A DNA stretch of 64,000 nucleotides from Flammula alnicola. Lineage: Eukaryota; Basidiomycota; Agaricomycetes; Agaricales; Strophariaceae. Both the position numbers and the translations under genes were made by a program. Positions 11,422-23,796 of this stretch are shown here, piece after piece. The notes under the pieces were generated by a model, which worked only from the letters and a program-made list of their open reading frames with translations, searched no databases and was not told the DNA's origin. The stretch covers positions 1 to 64,000 of the forward strand of contig JADNRV010000133.1 in the NCBI GenBank assembly GCA_015499995.1. Reading direction: 5' to 3'. How positions within the stretch are numbered: position 1 is the stretch's first letter; each line of letters begins with the position of its first letter.

Positions 11422-14054
11422 TCAGTATCTATGACTTGATCTATATGCTTCATGCACTTCTTCCGGTTCGCCTACATCATCTTCATGTCTGCTTTCCATC
11501 CCATGTCTACAACCACATAATCAAATAAATCAGCCACGACGAACCTACGACAAAAAGCAAAATACCCACTTGACTCTCATATGATACTCGCCGGTTTCAT
11601 TTCGAATCGGACAGTCCCTGAATGTTAGTTGATAACAGTACGAGCAGATGAGGTCCTCTGGTACGTCCGTGGACTGAGTTTCCGGTATGGAGAGTGGAGT
11701 CCTGGGATGCATCTCGGCATCGTCGTCAGACGTAGTATGCCTGATGAGCTCGGGCAGCCGATGATCTGAATGACTATTGAGGAGGTAGTCGAACGCGACG
11801 CGACGCCTATTCCTTGTGTTAGCGCTATTCTTGTGAAAGGGGATTTCCCAGATGGAACTCAGAAAACGTACATATTGTGAGCAACGTGGAGCTTCATATC
11901 ACGATACCATTGTTGCTCGTTGTATACATGAAGAACCTATCACCCGAAAGCACGGGGGTAAGTGACGGCCAAGGTTAGAATGAAAGCAATGCACTTACAA
12001 GTTGTTCGAAAGGTAATGGACCACTGAACATGTGGTGGTGGCAGACACAGACGAACTTCCCAAGCACATTGACTTCGTCTTTCGTGGCATTCTTTTCGAG
12101 ACCCAATGTTTCGAGGATGACGCCTGCCGCAATGTACACATCTCTCTGAATACAAGGGTAGAGAGAAGACCAACGACGATCTGGGTACACATCGGCTAGG
12201 TGGCCAATAATTTCGGGGTACGAGATCAGTCCACCCGACTTTCCATGTTCGTCCTGACAGGCGAAACAAGGGCATAGGAACAAAATTCGTGCTTGTTCCA
12301 GGCCTTCAAATGGAGGTTCTTCGGAGACATCCAGCAATCTGATCTGCTGCAGAAGCCCACGCTCCACTTCCTGGATGAAGACACCACTAGGGTTGTTGCA
12401 CAATTTGTCGTCCACGAATGCGAGAATTTCTTCGTCTGTACATCCAGCATGCTTTTGGTCCAAGAACTCTTCCAAGAAAGGGTCGTCAACAAGATCTGCA
12501 CATCCAGGCATCGTGATCCGCGTTTCGTCCGGCTGCACTACGCGGCGGTGGAAGTAGACTTCCGTGACGCGCCTAAAGAGAGAATCGATTTGACGCTGCC
12601 TTCTACAGCGAAGGTAAATCCCTTCCATCTTGGGACGAATCATGTTCCATCCTAGATCGTTTCTGAGAATACTTTCCACATCGTAGAATAGAAGCATGAG
12701 GAATGTGACGGACCACGTTTACTAAACTCCTTCGGCTGACGGAGGTACTTCTCCCATTCCTCAAATTCCTCGTCGCTATCCTCAGGAAAATAAGCCGGAT
12801 CCCATCCCAGAAGACCGATCTCGGCCATGATTCTGTGTGTGTTCAGACAGTGTTCATCGTACAATACCCAGCGAAACGTCAACCTACTTCTGATATCGAG
12901 ACTCAATGGTGTCATATGCATCTATAATGGCCTCCAGTCCCTTCCGAGCATGCCATAATGCTATCGAAATTCCTTCCTAAAATCACTAGCATCAGTCGTA
13001 AGTAGTTTGGGTATCATGTACACATACCGTTATCATGCATAAAGCGTTCAATGATTCGTTCTCCATAAAGGTGGAGAGTTGAGCAGTATCACAGGGTTCA
13101 TCTGTGCGTTCGTCGAGTGCCGCAAGCATCAGTTCTGCTTCAGGCTTGAAGAAGGTCGAATCAAGGTAAACGTAGTATTCTGCGGTGGTAATCAGTACCG
13201 GTAATAAGAAATCGGTGAAAGACTCACTGTCTGAATCGTCCATGTTGTCATCGATATCTTCTCCGGAGCATGGCAGCAAAGGAAATATGTTTTGTGCAAA
13301 CTGGCCGTATTCGCTTATGAGGTAATGTCCACTAATCGTACTACCATTCGCGTATCAATAACGTTAGACAGAGGCGGTGCTTTTGAGTATACTTACTTGT
13401 TCTTGAAGCAAGTAACACACATCCTCAGTCGTCTGCGATAATCGACGTTAATCACCCCGTGATTACTTCCACAGGCCTAGAAACAGAATGTCAATCACGA
13501 GAACGATCCAAAAAGGAGAGACTTACCATGCAGAACTTCTCAAATACGAGACTCGCATATTGTGGTTCCGTTAAATCACGCGGGCATTCGGGAAGGCCTG
13601 GGACTTGGTTGAGAACACGGCGCCAGACAGACAGTGAGGAGCGAGACATGAATAAAGCACGGAACTCTTTTGAGAGACGTGCAAGAGTGAGGAGATCCAA
13701 CGGTTCCAGATAGGATACTGCCTAGAGGTAGGATGAATCCATGAAGTCGCGCAGTCGGGTGGCTATGTACGTGTGTACGTGCCTCAAAAATGACATCGAG
13801 CGGCAGATCAAGAAAAACTTTCAATGCTCCTCTACCGCGCCTCGATAATGATTTGCGAGATGGCTTCCGCGTCTGTAGAGGTTTCGCGTTCTCCGGTGGT
13901 ATAATGAGCTGGAGTCTGTCTTTCCAAAGGTTAGACATTCGCACAGCAAATAGCAATCGGTTGAGTAGGACTTACTTGAGATGAACGCAACGTGCTCCGA
14001 GTCCAAAGAGTTCGGCAATCCCTGTCCAGAAACCAACGTAGATGAAGTGGCCAT
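11422..14054 (-). CDS. F-box protein with Cys-pair motifs, paralogue 2
   Basis: Twelve exons on the minus strand: 14054-13976, 13919-13783, 13721-13527, 13476-13397, 13340-13228, 13179-13028, 12976-12888, 12832-12714, 12651-11999, 11936-11872, 11806-11570 and 11506-11422, giving 667 aa. The intron positions and phases match paralogue 1, and six exons have exactly the same length (137, 195, 80, 89, 65 and 85 bp). The F-box (DLPLDVIFEAVSYLEPLDL ... LSVWRRVLN) and the cysteine pairs (FCMACG, CVTCFK, CPCFAC, CVCHHH, CSYCYQ) are conserved, while the acidic stretch DIDDNMDDSD is specific. The intron after exon 2 starts with GC, not GT (see findings). The gene looks intact and is probably another SCF substrate receptor. 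Confidence 0.85.
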
Positions 14055-14133
14055 TATCTTCTGAAAGATTGTGAGAAGGTAGGCGAAGCCTAGTGAAAGC
14101 TCAGTACTAGTCACAAAAAATCTCGAAGTTGGT

Positions 14134-15050
14134 CAGGCTCCTAAAACCACCTCTCGTATCTCGAGATGGAGCTTCATCCTATAGCGCAACACAGTTGTTT
14201 GATAGAGTAAACAACTGACAAATATATGAACAAACAAAACGAAGGCTCCAACTCTCGATAGAGAGGCTGGCAAACTTCGAAACCGGCCATCAGCGCCGCG
14301 ACGCCCATCAATCAACATCACTCAGGAAACCTCGTGGCCGGTTCTCGGCAGACTCACCTCACCGCCTCTTCAGAGTCTTCAATGCGCTCGTTATATTTAC
14401 CTTCTGCATCTCTGCCTTTAGGCAGTGTACATAGCTATTCAGATACAAACGAATAAGGGGTACTGGAGTATTTAAACGGGCTGTCGAAGTTGCAATGGCT
14501 TCAAAGGCAATCAATTCACCACTTCTCAAGCCTTGCTCAAGCCATGTCGAAGCCTCTAGACCTGACAGGCGAAAAAAATCGTGTGCATCTCGGTAGCAGA
14601 GCCAGCGTTAATGCAATTGACCTGCGCATCAAGCATAACAATATCTATCTGAAGGTAAGCTTCTCTATGTACTACAAAATGGTGCGAAGATATTGAATAG
14701 TTTGACAGCAAATCTTCGCGGGAGGTGCCAAAAAGCCAAGGGAGGATAACTTAGAAATGAAAAGATGTGAATTTAAAGGTCAACGTGACGAGTTGGACAT
14801 GAAAGGACAGTAGCATAGAGCTTGAGAAGAGTCTGCCGAGAACCGGCCGCGAGGTTTCCTGAGTGATGTTGATTGATGGGCGTCGCGGCGCTGATGGCCG
14901 GTTTCGAAGTTTGCCAGCCTCTCTATCGAGAGTTGGAGCCTTCGTTTTGTTTGTTCATATATTTGTCAGTTGTTTACTCTATCAAACAACTGTGTTGCGC
15001 TATAGGATGAAGCTCCATCTCGAGATACGAGAGGTGGTTTTAGGAGCCTG
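14134..15050. mobile_element. Mutator-like non-autonomous element with long TIRs, 917 bp
   Basis: The ends at 14134-14355 and 14829-15050 are inverted repeats of 222 bp that differ at about one position (CCACGAGG against CCGCGAGG). The element starts CAGGCTCC and ends GGAGCCTG and is flanked by the 9-bp direct repeat GAAGTTGGT at 14125-14133 and 15051-15059. Long TIRs with a 9-bp target duplication are the signature of Mutator-like elements. The centre (14356-14828) has no recognisable gene. The near-identical arms and the intact duplication point to a recent insertion. Identical translated frames of about 62 aa on opposite strands in the two arms are a by-product of the repeat, not genes. 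Confidence 0.9.
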
Positions 15051-15059
15051 GAAGTTGGT

Positions 15060-15685
15060 GGAAAGGCAGTTGAAAGCGCGTTATTTGTGCATGTTAGTAC
15101 TTAGACGCGTTCACCGGGCCGGATTTCTCTCAGTCTGGCGTTATGTATCAGCTCTTGCCAGCTCGGTCAACGTTCGGTCAACGTTGGGTCAACGCTCAGC
15201 GCTCAGTAACTTTATGTTAATCAGGTTTGTTATAATTGGTGCGAGAAATACGAAGTCACGGGAATGAAAGTTTGGACGAGCGTGTTAACGTTGGATGACG
15301 GAACAAGAAACACTGGAGATCGCACACACTAGCACAAATTGCTACACTCGTTTAGTACCTCTGCGCCATATGTGCTTCCAGAAAGGTTTCTTGGACGGCG
15401 CGAAAGGCAGGATTGCGAGCTGCTACATTCTGTCCATGAGCTGGTTGAAATGACAAGCTACTGATAATCGCCAATGTCGCATCCTGCCAGTTCGCCGCTC
15501 GGCCGACTTGCCTTCATTAAATCGAAAACTGAAGCATAAATCAAACCTATTCCTGCAAGCGGTCAAAGAAATCCCGCCAGCGTGCATGGTAAAACGTTTC
15601 CAGGCTCATTTTCGTAAGAAGTGCCATGAGATCAAGATTTCCAGGTCATTTGCGAGATCCTCTGTAGAGTTACTCGAGTATGATT
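15060..15685. other. intergenic, no feature recognised
   Basis: Contains a small tandem motif (GGTCAACGTT-like, about 15165-15200). No gene could be supported. Part of it may belong to the decayed NACHT-type gene next door. Confidence 0.4.
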
Positions 15686-16012
15686 CTAGATAGTGGACTG
15701 TGGGATATAAACCGATTGAGCATGCATCCCAATCCACATTGGTAACGCCGAACGGCCGTTGGAGGTCAAGTTCGGTGCTTTGGCAAGGTATCTAAGCGAA
15801 TGCCGTGCAAGTTTTGTATGTCCTATGGTCGCATCAAGGAGGAAATTTTCCGAGAGCGATCTACATATAGTATCCATTAAGAAATCACGCAAGGAAGCGT
15901 GGTACATCCGGAGGCTGTTGCGGGGCTTATTGAAGGTGATGGTACATGTACAAGAGCATGCATATCGGTCAATGGAGTCCACACAGTCACCTTGTATGAG
16001 TAATAGTAACAC
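15686..16012 (-). pseudogene. relic of a NACHT/NWD-type (NLR-like) gene
   Basis: The minus-strand frame contains RMYHASLRDFLMDT followed by FLLDATIGHTKLARHSLRYL. This resembles the region just after the NACHT ATPase domain of basidiomycete NWD-type STAND proteins, where a motif of the form (Y/F)HxSFxDFLxD is followed by a short helix with HxxxAxxCL. Upstream and downstream reading is broken by stops, and no Walker A or B motif is found nearby. I read it as a degenerate fragment. The family identification rests on motif memory, so it is moderate to low confidence. Confidence 0.4.
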
Positions 16013-16870
16013 CTCAAGCTTCGTTGCTGGTATCCGTACCCTCTGCCCATAAGCCCGTATGTAATAGTCCTTGATTATGACTCTGACACCAGTGCATTTA
16101 TTCTCAAGGGTGGCGCATAGTACACCCGGACAACTGTAAAGTTTAAAGATGTGCCGAGTTCAACTTCGTAGCATCTCCGCTGAAATTTTTATCAAGGCCC
16201 TATCATGGGTAACACTAAGTTCCCACTCGCGGTCATCGGTACCACGGTGGTAGGCGTCTCTTCGTGAATAACATGGCAATTCGTTCGCAGATCCTGTAAC
16301 TTATTAACACCTCTGGTGAGGTAAGCACACATTTTAACTCCATGACCTCAACATGACCTGAGGTATTTATAATTATAAACGAAGTGCCTCCAGTGCAAAG
16401 AAAACTACGCAGCAATTCCCGGGATCCGCTGTCCTTACGCAGGACTCTTTTGGGGTACGTCAACCATCCTTAGGCTTGAGCGACGTGATCCTATTTTGAC
16501 GAGGGACGGATGCCTTGAGTTTATTTCACAGCATTTGCCGCCAGTCGGAGTGTATGGTGGGTCACGCTCAGCAGTATTTCCGGAACGAGTCTCTCCCGGC
16601 TTCTGGAACCGTGTGGTGACTCGTCCTTTTACTACAAGTGTCAATTGTTATATACGCCAAATATACGCTCAATAGCTGTATGCTCATTGTTCACATACTT
16701 TTGATCTAATCTAATCTTTGGATGTACGGGATCACCGCGTGAAAGTGACAAATTTGAATGTGATGTCAGGGTTGCCGAATCCCGATTATTTCTCACCGTG
16801 GCAACTGGCAACATGACTATCGCTGCCTCGGTTCTAAACAATTTTGGGCCTCTCCTTTGGGTTCGCCACC
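16013..16870. other. intergenic, no feature recognised
   Basis: Upstream region of the transporter gene. Only short open frames. A CTAATCTAATCT stretch near 16707 resembles the tract in the short dispersed repeat but is too short to call. Confidence 0.4.
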
Positions 16871-19621
16871 ATGAACGCGACCAACGAGAAACAAGAGGAT
16901 CCCGCCTCTAATGCTCGTGGGCGAAAGCCGAGAAGATTCGCGCAGGCCAAACCAGAGGGCAAGTCAAAGAAGAAAGTGACGATTGCGCGCACGGGGTCGC
17001 AGTGCTCTGACTCGAGTTCGAATTCGACGTCTTCATCTTCGTCGGATGGCTTCCCAAATACATGGCTCGCTCCGATACTCATCTTTCTCGACAAACACTT
17101 GGGATGGATTCCCCAGAATTTCGTGTGGTCAAAGGTTAAGCCTGCCATTCGATGTGCGCTTGTAACCTGGGTTTCAGCTGTGTTGTTCATCATTCCACCA
17201 GTTGAGATTAAGATGGGTCAGGTATGTATTTCATTTCTTATCCGCAATGAATTTCCTTACTCATAGAAGATATCATTAGGCAAGCTTTCTCATCCTCATC
17301 GGTTCGTCGTCAAATTTCCTTCAAGCTTGACTGTTCTCAAAAATTTATCGCTTAATTAGCCGCCTTCCTATCCCCACCGAGCGATCCTTTCATGTCTGTT
17401 CTCGAACGCGAGATGATCATTATGACACTCGTCTGTTTAGCTTGGGCGTGAGTCTATGCTTTGCTTTATCTTCGACTTCTGTCTCATGTTATTCATCCTT
17501 CTAGTTGGGCGTGTCTAGGCATCTTTCTTGCCAACTTGGCTCGCAGCGTCCATGATCCCACCGTCACCCTGGCACAGGCTGTTAGTGGGCAGTTCATCGA
17601 AGCCGCAGTAAGCCAACCCTCTTACTGTTTTACTGTACCTTCATTCATGTTGTGTTCGATGCAGCCCACGAGCATCATGGCGATCTTTGCATTTTTTGGG
17701 AGTGCATTCATCCTGTACATCAGAGCCCGACAAGGCCCTGGTCCATATCTGGCCGCCTGTGTATTTGGCTGCATATGCCTTGGTGCGTCCACCTCTCGGC
17801 TTCCTCTTCTGCGCCAGCCACGAAGTGCTGATTGTTGCGCCTACATATTGTAGATATCAGTCTAACGAACGCCAACTTCTTCCCTTTCCCATTTTACCTC
17901 ATTGGACGTGCCATCGCCGTACCTCTTGCCATGCACAGCGCCCTCGCTCTCCTTGGATCCCTGTTCATCTTTCCATCCACGATTTCAGCCCTGTTCACAA
18001 CTCGTCTTGCCGCGGTCCTAACACCCATGCTCGCTTCTCTTACACACCACCGAACGCTCCTATCCACCGACTCGCTGACCTCACCTTCCTTCACTTTAAC
18101 CCTTGTCGCTATGCGCAGCGAGACGAGGAAAACCGAAGCTGCGCTTATACCTCTTGCTGCAGCAGCCCGCTTGCTCAAGTCGGACTTGATTTATGGCAGG
18201 TTCGCGCCGCACGATTTTCGTGCATTTCAGAAGATGTCTAGGAGGTTGGCGGGTCGTGCAGATGGGCTGGGGGTCTATTTTGGCTTAATTGATCCTGCGA
18301 GAGAGAAGTTTCCGGGTACGGCAGCCCATACCCCTGCTGGTACTGCACCTGGTACTCCTCATGGTGTACTTTCTAGAGCCACCTCGAGAGCCACTTCGAG
18401 AGCACCGTCGCCTGAGAGGGGCGACGGTAGTACCCGTGGCGACAACGAAGGAGATCCCGCGTTGCGTACATCGGCATCGAGACCGAACTTGCAGCAGTTG
18501 TCGCGCGCCACCACTCGCTCTCAAGCACCTACGCGGCCCTCTTCAATTGCTCAGTCGCCTCTCAAGCTCGCGCATTCGCACTCGCACTCGCTGACCCATG
18601 CGCACTCGTATCTACATACGCACCATTCACACGGGCACCACCATCATCATCACCATATACTGCACATGTCCTTGTTGTCGCTCGCGAAAGCCAGAGCGAA
18701 GAGGCCGGAACTTGCTGTTGGGACATTCGAGTCGCAGCGATACCTGAATTTGGAGTTGACGAGGTTGCATGATCCGCATGAGGAGGAGTATACTGAGGGG
18801 AGTATGGAACTTTTGAAGCAAAGGTTCGTGTTTTGGTGTTTTCTTCTCTATCGTTCCCCTTCTTCGTGAATTTGAGGAAAATCATATGCGCATATACGCA
18901 CCGAGCACTTATTCAGATTTACTATTCTTGTTACCATCCGCTAACCTACCTTCATCGACGCCAACAGTTGCGACCCACTCCTCGAGGCGTGCCAACTTGG
19001 GCTTAGTACCACGCAGACCTGGTTCGGCACCGTGCGCGATGGCCGAATGCTGTACTTTCTTGGCATTAAGCAAGAAGAGGCGAGGAAGAGACAGGAAGAG
19101 AGGGTGAAGAAGATTAAGGAGGTCAGGGAGAAGGTTATGGCGCAGTTGGAGAAGTTCAGGGAGTCTGAGCGGTGCGTTCCAGTCTCTTTTCTTTTGTTCT
19201 CCATCTTTCCGTCTCGATGATTTTTTCTCGACGTTTTTTGTGTATATATATATCTTGGATTTATGACTTACCTTTCAATTTCGTCCTACAGGCATGCCGT
19301 TTTGGATCCATACCGACCCGCCTTTGAAGATGGGCCCACTTCGCCGGCCACGTCACAGCCGACATCACCCAATATGGGATTCACGCCTCTGCCTTCTTCT
19401 GACGCAAACGGATTTGCGCACGGACATCCGGATGCGGAAGGCTCGGGGGACGCAAGAGAGAAGGCAGGCAAGGACGAGCCTGTGCAAGAAGAGGAGAGAG
19501 AGTCAAGAAGGGACGAGTATGTGATGCCCCCGCATCGCTACTTGTTCAATTGTTATGTATATCAGTATCATTTGATACAGATCGCGTCGATCGTGGTCGA
19601 AATGGTGTGTGTTTTCCGGTT

Positions 19622-19655
<34 letters not shown>

Positions 19656-22302
19656 TTTTTTTTTTGTTTCTTCCTTTCCTTTCACAAAAAAGACGCATCG
19701 AGGATCCAAGATCCATTCTTCTGGATTGCCTGTTTCTCTGCCTATTCTTCTGTCCAGAAATTTGCCCCAGAGTTTCAACTTGAGCTAGCTTATTTGAGGG
19801 CGATCGTGGTCTTCGCGCTCCAATCCTATACATCAACTTTATTTCCTCTGCGACTTCTCCTCTCTTTCAGCTTTCAAATTCAATTGCCCGGCTGATGCCC
19901 TCCTTCTCTACTATAGCTTGATGAAATCCTACGATTGGAGGAAGAACGGACCCTCTGCCGGCTTTGGACACCTGCAGAGCGCTTCTTTCAATGGAATCCC
20001 TCGTTGGTGCCCGAGGGTGTTGAACATTTGGCGGATGATGATGACCCTGGTGCGCTTCTTTCATCAGTGACCGACTTGTTTGAGAATTAGAACAGCGTAC
20101 TGAAGTTATGCCTGTGTAGATGTTATTCAAGGGTTGCACCTTGACCAACCCGGCACGCCATCCCCAACCGCAACCCCGCAGTCGGGATACAATGCTCAAA
20201 AATCGACTGGACCCGCCTTCAATATTGACGCTGCCATGGACCTCGGCGTCCCGCACAGAAGAGATCCTGACGCATTACCGCCGCGGAACCTGTTCGAGGT
20301 CGTAATGGAGTTGATACACAAGTTCATTGTGGCATTAGGATCGGGCAACGCGATATTTGCTTTGAAGGCGGGCATGTTGACGGTTCTGCTGTGCCTGCCG
20401 TTTTTTATCAAGAATTCGGCGACGTTTGCTTATGGTGAGTTAGGACTAATGATTCTCTCTACTTTGCACGAATATGCGTCGATGCTGAATTGGTATCGAT
20501 TTTGTGCAGAGAATCGATTCGTATGGGCTATGTAGGTCTTCAACGTACTCGAACTTGAGTGAATTATCTGACAGAGAACATAGATTCATGGGTCAGCTGA
20601 CGCTTGCGCGCTTTCGAGGAGAGACGACGTTTTCTTTGGTGGCGAGAATTATAGCGACGTTCTTTGGTGGTATAACTGGCATGATTATGTGGTATGTTGC
20701 TTTTTTCTTGTTCGCCGTTCTCACTCAATTTTATCTCCATCTCACAACGTCTGTCGTCATGCTAACACCTCCGCATTTCGATAGGTACATTTCATGTGGC
20801 TCAGGACGTGGCAATCCGTTTGGTCTCGCGGCAGTATGCTTCGCTTGTTTCCCGTTCTTCTTCTACGCCAGACTCTATTGGTCTATTCCCCCACTAACAA
20901 ATATTATATTTTTCATCACTGCTGTTCTCGTGCGTTACTCCTTCATCATTCCTGATCCCTGAAAGACCATTCTAATCCTCGTTTGACGTAGGTTATCGGA
21001 TTTTCGTACCAGGACTTGCACGTCCTCGTTCCTGGGACACCCGGCTTTGGATTTTCGGTATTCTGGGTACGTAGACCCACGATATGTGTATGCAATACTT
21101 ATATGGCATTTATAATAGAAACGATTCACGCTGGTCGTAGCTGGTGTGGTGGCTGCTGGGTATGTTCCAAATCTGAAAAATTTGCGACCCATCTTCACTT
21201 ACATCGAATCGGCCTAGCATCGCATCGTTCCTGCCGCCGTCAACCACGATTAGACGATACCAACGTAATTTGCTCTCTACGACGATGGCGGAGATGGGCA
21301 CTGTCTACTGTGCCATACTCTCCTTTGCGAACACGAAACACGAACCAGAGATTCAAGAAATCATTTCAAGTTTGATTGCAGTGCGTAGTAAACTGGCAAG
21401 ATCTGCCACGTTAAGCACGAATGTCATTTACGAGGTAAATGAGAATTTCGAGCTCCATGAATGCGAGAAACTGATACTGCTTTTCGTAGTTCTCATTGAG
21501 AGGTCGTTGGCCAGTTGAACGGTACCAGAAGATCACGGATTTGCAGACGTATGTCTTAGGGCGTACTCATCTTTTTGCAGAAACACGTTTTTAAGGCATA
21601 GTCCACTTGTAGAGCCCTTGCATTCTCCCTTTCGCATCTTATGTCCGTCCTGGAACATCTCGAGCCGTCGTGGTCGCGGGCGTTCCTTCGGAGGTCGCGT
21701 TTTATGGATCCTGATTTTCAGGGTGACATCCTCGCCGTTATTTGTACGTCTGTTGCAGTTCATGTCATGTCCAACATATGAGGCAGATTCATTGACAATT
21801 CCGTCCAAATTTTAGCCATGATATCATCCTCGCTGCGTACTGGTAGCCCTCTTCCACAAATCACTCCTTGTCCTCTCCTTGATCGATTCATGCTCAAATA
21901 TCATGGACTCGATGTAATACATAAGGACTCCGAGGAAGACTATGGACTTCCGCGGACGCTTTCGCTTGACACCTTGAGGAATGAGCAATATTTGTAGGTC
22001 TCTCAATATTGAATGTGATAAAATATTTATTGATAGTATACCACTTGACAAATAGGATGTTCTCTGTCGGGATCTCAACAGCGTACGGGATCATTAATCG
22101 CCTCGACCGGCTCATGCTTGCGGTGAAGGAAGTTGTTGGAGAGCAGTACCATATCCACGGAGTCGGACTCGTCCCATCCGCATCACATGGTTTTAATATG
22201 AGCGCGGGCGTTGGCAATGGGGCCAGCTCAGGGTTGAAAGGACCTGGTGTAGAATTGGGGGAGAGAACAAATACGGTGCATTTTGATCCTCTCGAGCCTT
22301 GA
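16871..22302 (+). CDS. ArAE/FUSC-type membrane transporter (PF10337 and DUF2421-like)
   Basis: Twenty exons: 16871-17221, 17280-17301, 17360-17447, 17505-17607, 17665-17782, 17854-18823, 18968-19171, 19292-19604, 19917-20049, 20120-20434, 20510-20531, 20584-20691, 20785-20929, 20992-21066, 21119-21159, 21218-21434, 21490-21548, 21613-21743, 21816-21993 and 22056-22302, in phase, giving 1279 aa. The start has a strong context (GCCACCATGA). After a Ser-rich cytosolic head come two blocks of about six transmembrane segments. The first holds WSKVKPAIRCALVTWVSAVLF and ASFLILIAAFLSPPSDPF; the second holds FVWAIFMGQLTLARFRGET. A C-terminal domain of the DUF2421 type follows. These match the fungal aromatic-acid-exporter/fusaric-acid-resistance-like family. 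The likely role is export of small organic compounds from plasma membrane or ER; substrate unknown. The loop between the blocks is Ser/Thr/Arg-rich with a histidine cluster. Confidence 0.88.
19619..19656. repeat. TTTC microsatellite inside an intron
   Basis: A run of about eight TTTC units followed by T-rich sequence. It lies in the 312-bp intron 8 of the transporter, which is much longer than the other introns of this gene, probably because of repeat growth. Confidence 0.8.
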
Positions 22303-23796
22303 AGGGGGTGTTAGAGGGGTTAGTCCTAATAGTCAAGGTTTACAATGCTGATGATAATGTTGATAATGTTTTAGAGGAATAATATTTTTGCATAATTAGA
22401 ATCGAAACAAGCTTCCGGCTGTTCGTCTGTGTGAGATCCTAGTTAGGAATGATTTAAGTACGAACTCTGCTGAATCATCTAATTCCAGGGCATCAATGAC
22501 GACGATCCGCTGCTTTCTATGCAGATGAGGGCCTCCCGCCGGAGGGCTGGACACTTGGGAACTTACAGTATGTTCCGTCTTCTGAAAACTCTTGGGACGG
22601 GTTAAAGGAACCTAAGAAACCTATGGATATAGTATCAGAGCCTTAGATCCAAGGTTTCTTGGTCATGAGCTTTCCGCGTTTGCGGAGGCCTGGAATTTTG
22701 CTGATTAGTATGGAGATGGTACCGGTACCGTACCGTACCTCTTTGCAATATAGGACCTCGCTAGAGAGCGACAGACATTAGACTCAGTCAGAAGCGCGTA
22801 TATTCGTATAACTTTTAACGCTTGTCATGCGTCGCATACACCTACACAATCTCATCACGTCGGCGGTAAATCTTCTCGATTCTCGATCGCTCGCTGACTT
22901 GGAATCTCGGCAATGGAATTGAAGCAGCCTCCTGACCTTTCCGCAGAGTGAGATTTAGTGAGATTTTAAATTTACGACAATCGGAAGTCAGACTTGTACT
23001 TGATCCGGGCGGCTAAAACTTGCATAAATTGATGATCTTATATGTATATGTCGGGAAAGAATTCGTTGAACATAGCCGGGTTCGCGACTTGCAAAACCTA
23101 TGGCTATAGAGGCTCGAAGACCGTCTTCTATTGACAAGCCCTCGACCCAGGCCCCCAGAGCCTAAAGAATGTGTCCTTTAGGCTTTACTTCAAGGCGCCT
23201 TCCGCCTTGACTAAGCTGAGTACGCCAAAACCCGTAGAGACCCATGTAAAATTTGAAATCGTAGTGCATCCTCTGGTTGGCTATACCTATAACTCGATGA
23301 ATTCAACGACTCCAAGACCTATGGACGTTATAAAATAGATAATACACTGCTTAATCACCACTTCCAAGTAATAGTACCTGTCCAAGGCAGGTTCCTACTT
23401 AGGATTCGCGGAACCTCAAGCTAGATTTATTCAGGAATATTGAGCCTTTTACGGATGCAAAGGGATCGACACAGGCGAATACGTCGTCCATGGCGTGCCG
23501 GTGGGGAAGAGTGGGGAAGAATGGGGAAGAATGCAGGAGATCCATATGCGGATTTTGCATGCGGGGTTCTGAAATGATGGCGGATGGAGTGATTGCGGAA
23601 TGATCGCTGGACAACAACCACAATCATTCGAGCCCGGCGCTGGCCAACCTTCCCTTTTACAACCAGAAAGGGGTGTAGCAACGCGCGTGTGATATTACCT
23701 ACGGTCTGGGGGACGGCGAAAAATGAATTGCTGAGAATCACAATGTTATGTCCAAGAGACAACTCTCACACATGACTACTGCTTGGCCATGCGAGT
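22303..23796. other. intergenic, no gene recognised
   Basis: About 1.5 kb of AT-rich sequence. It contains small local repeats such as GGTACCGGTACCGTACCGTACC near 22719 and three GTGGGGAAGA-type units near 23500. No frame shows a protein family that I know. Confidence 0.5.

Noticed and set aside
14133..15240. Two identical 62-aa frames on opposite strands considered as duplicated small genes
   Set aside because: They lie wholly in the 222-bp terminal inverted repeats of the Mutator-like element.
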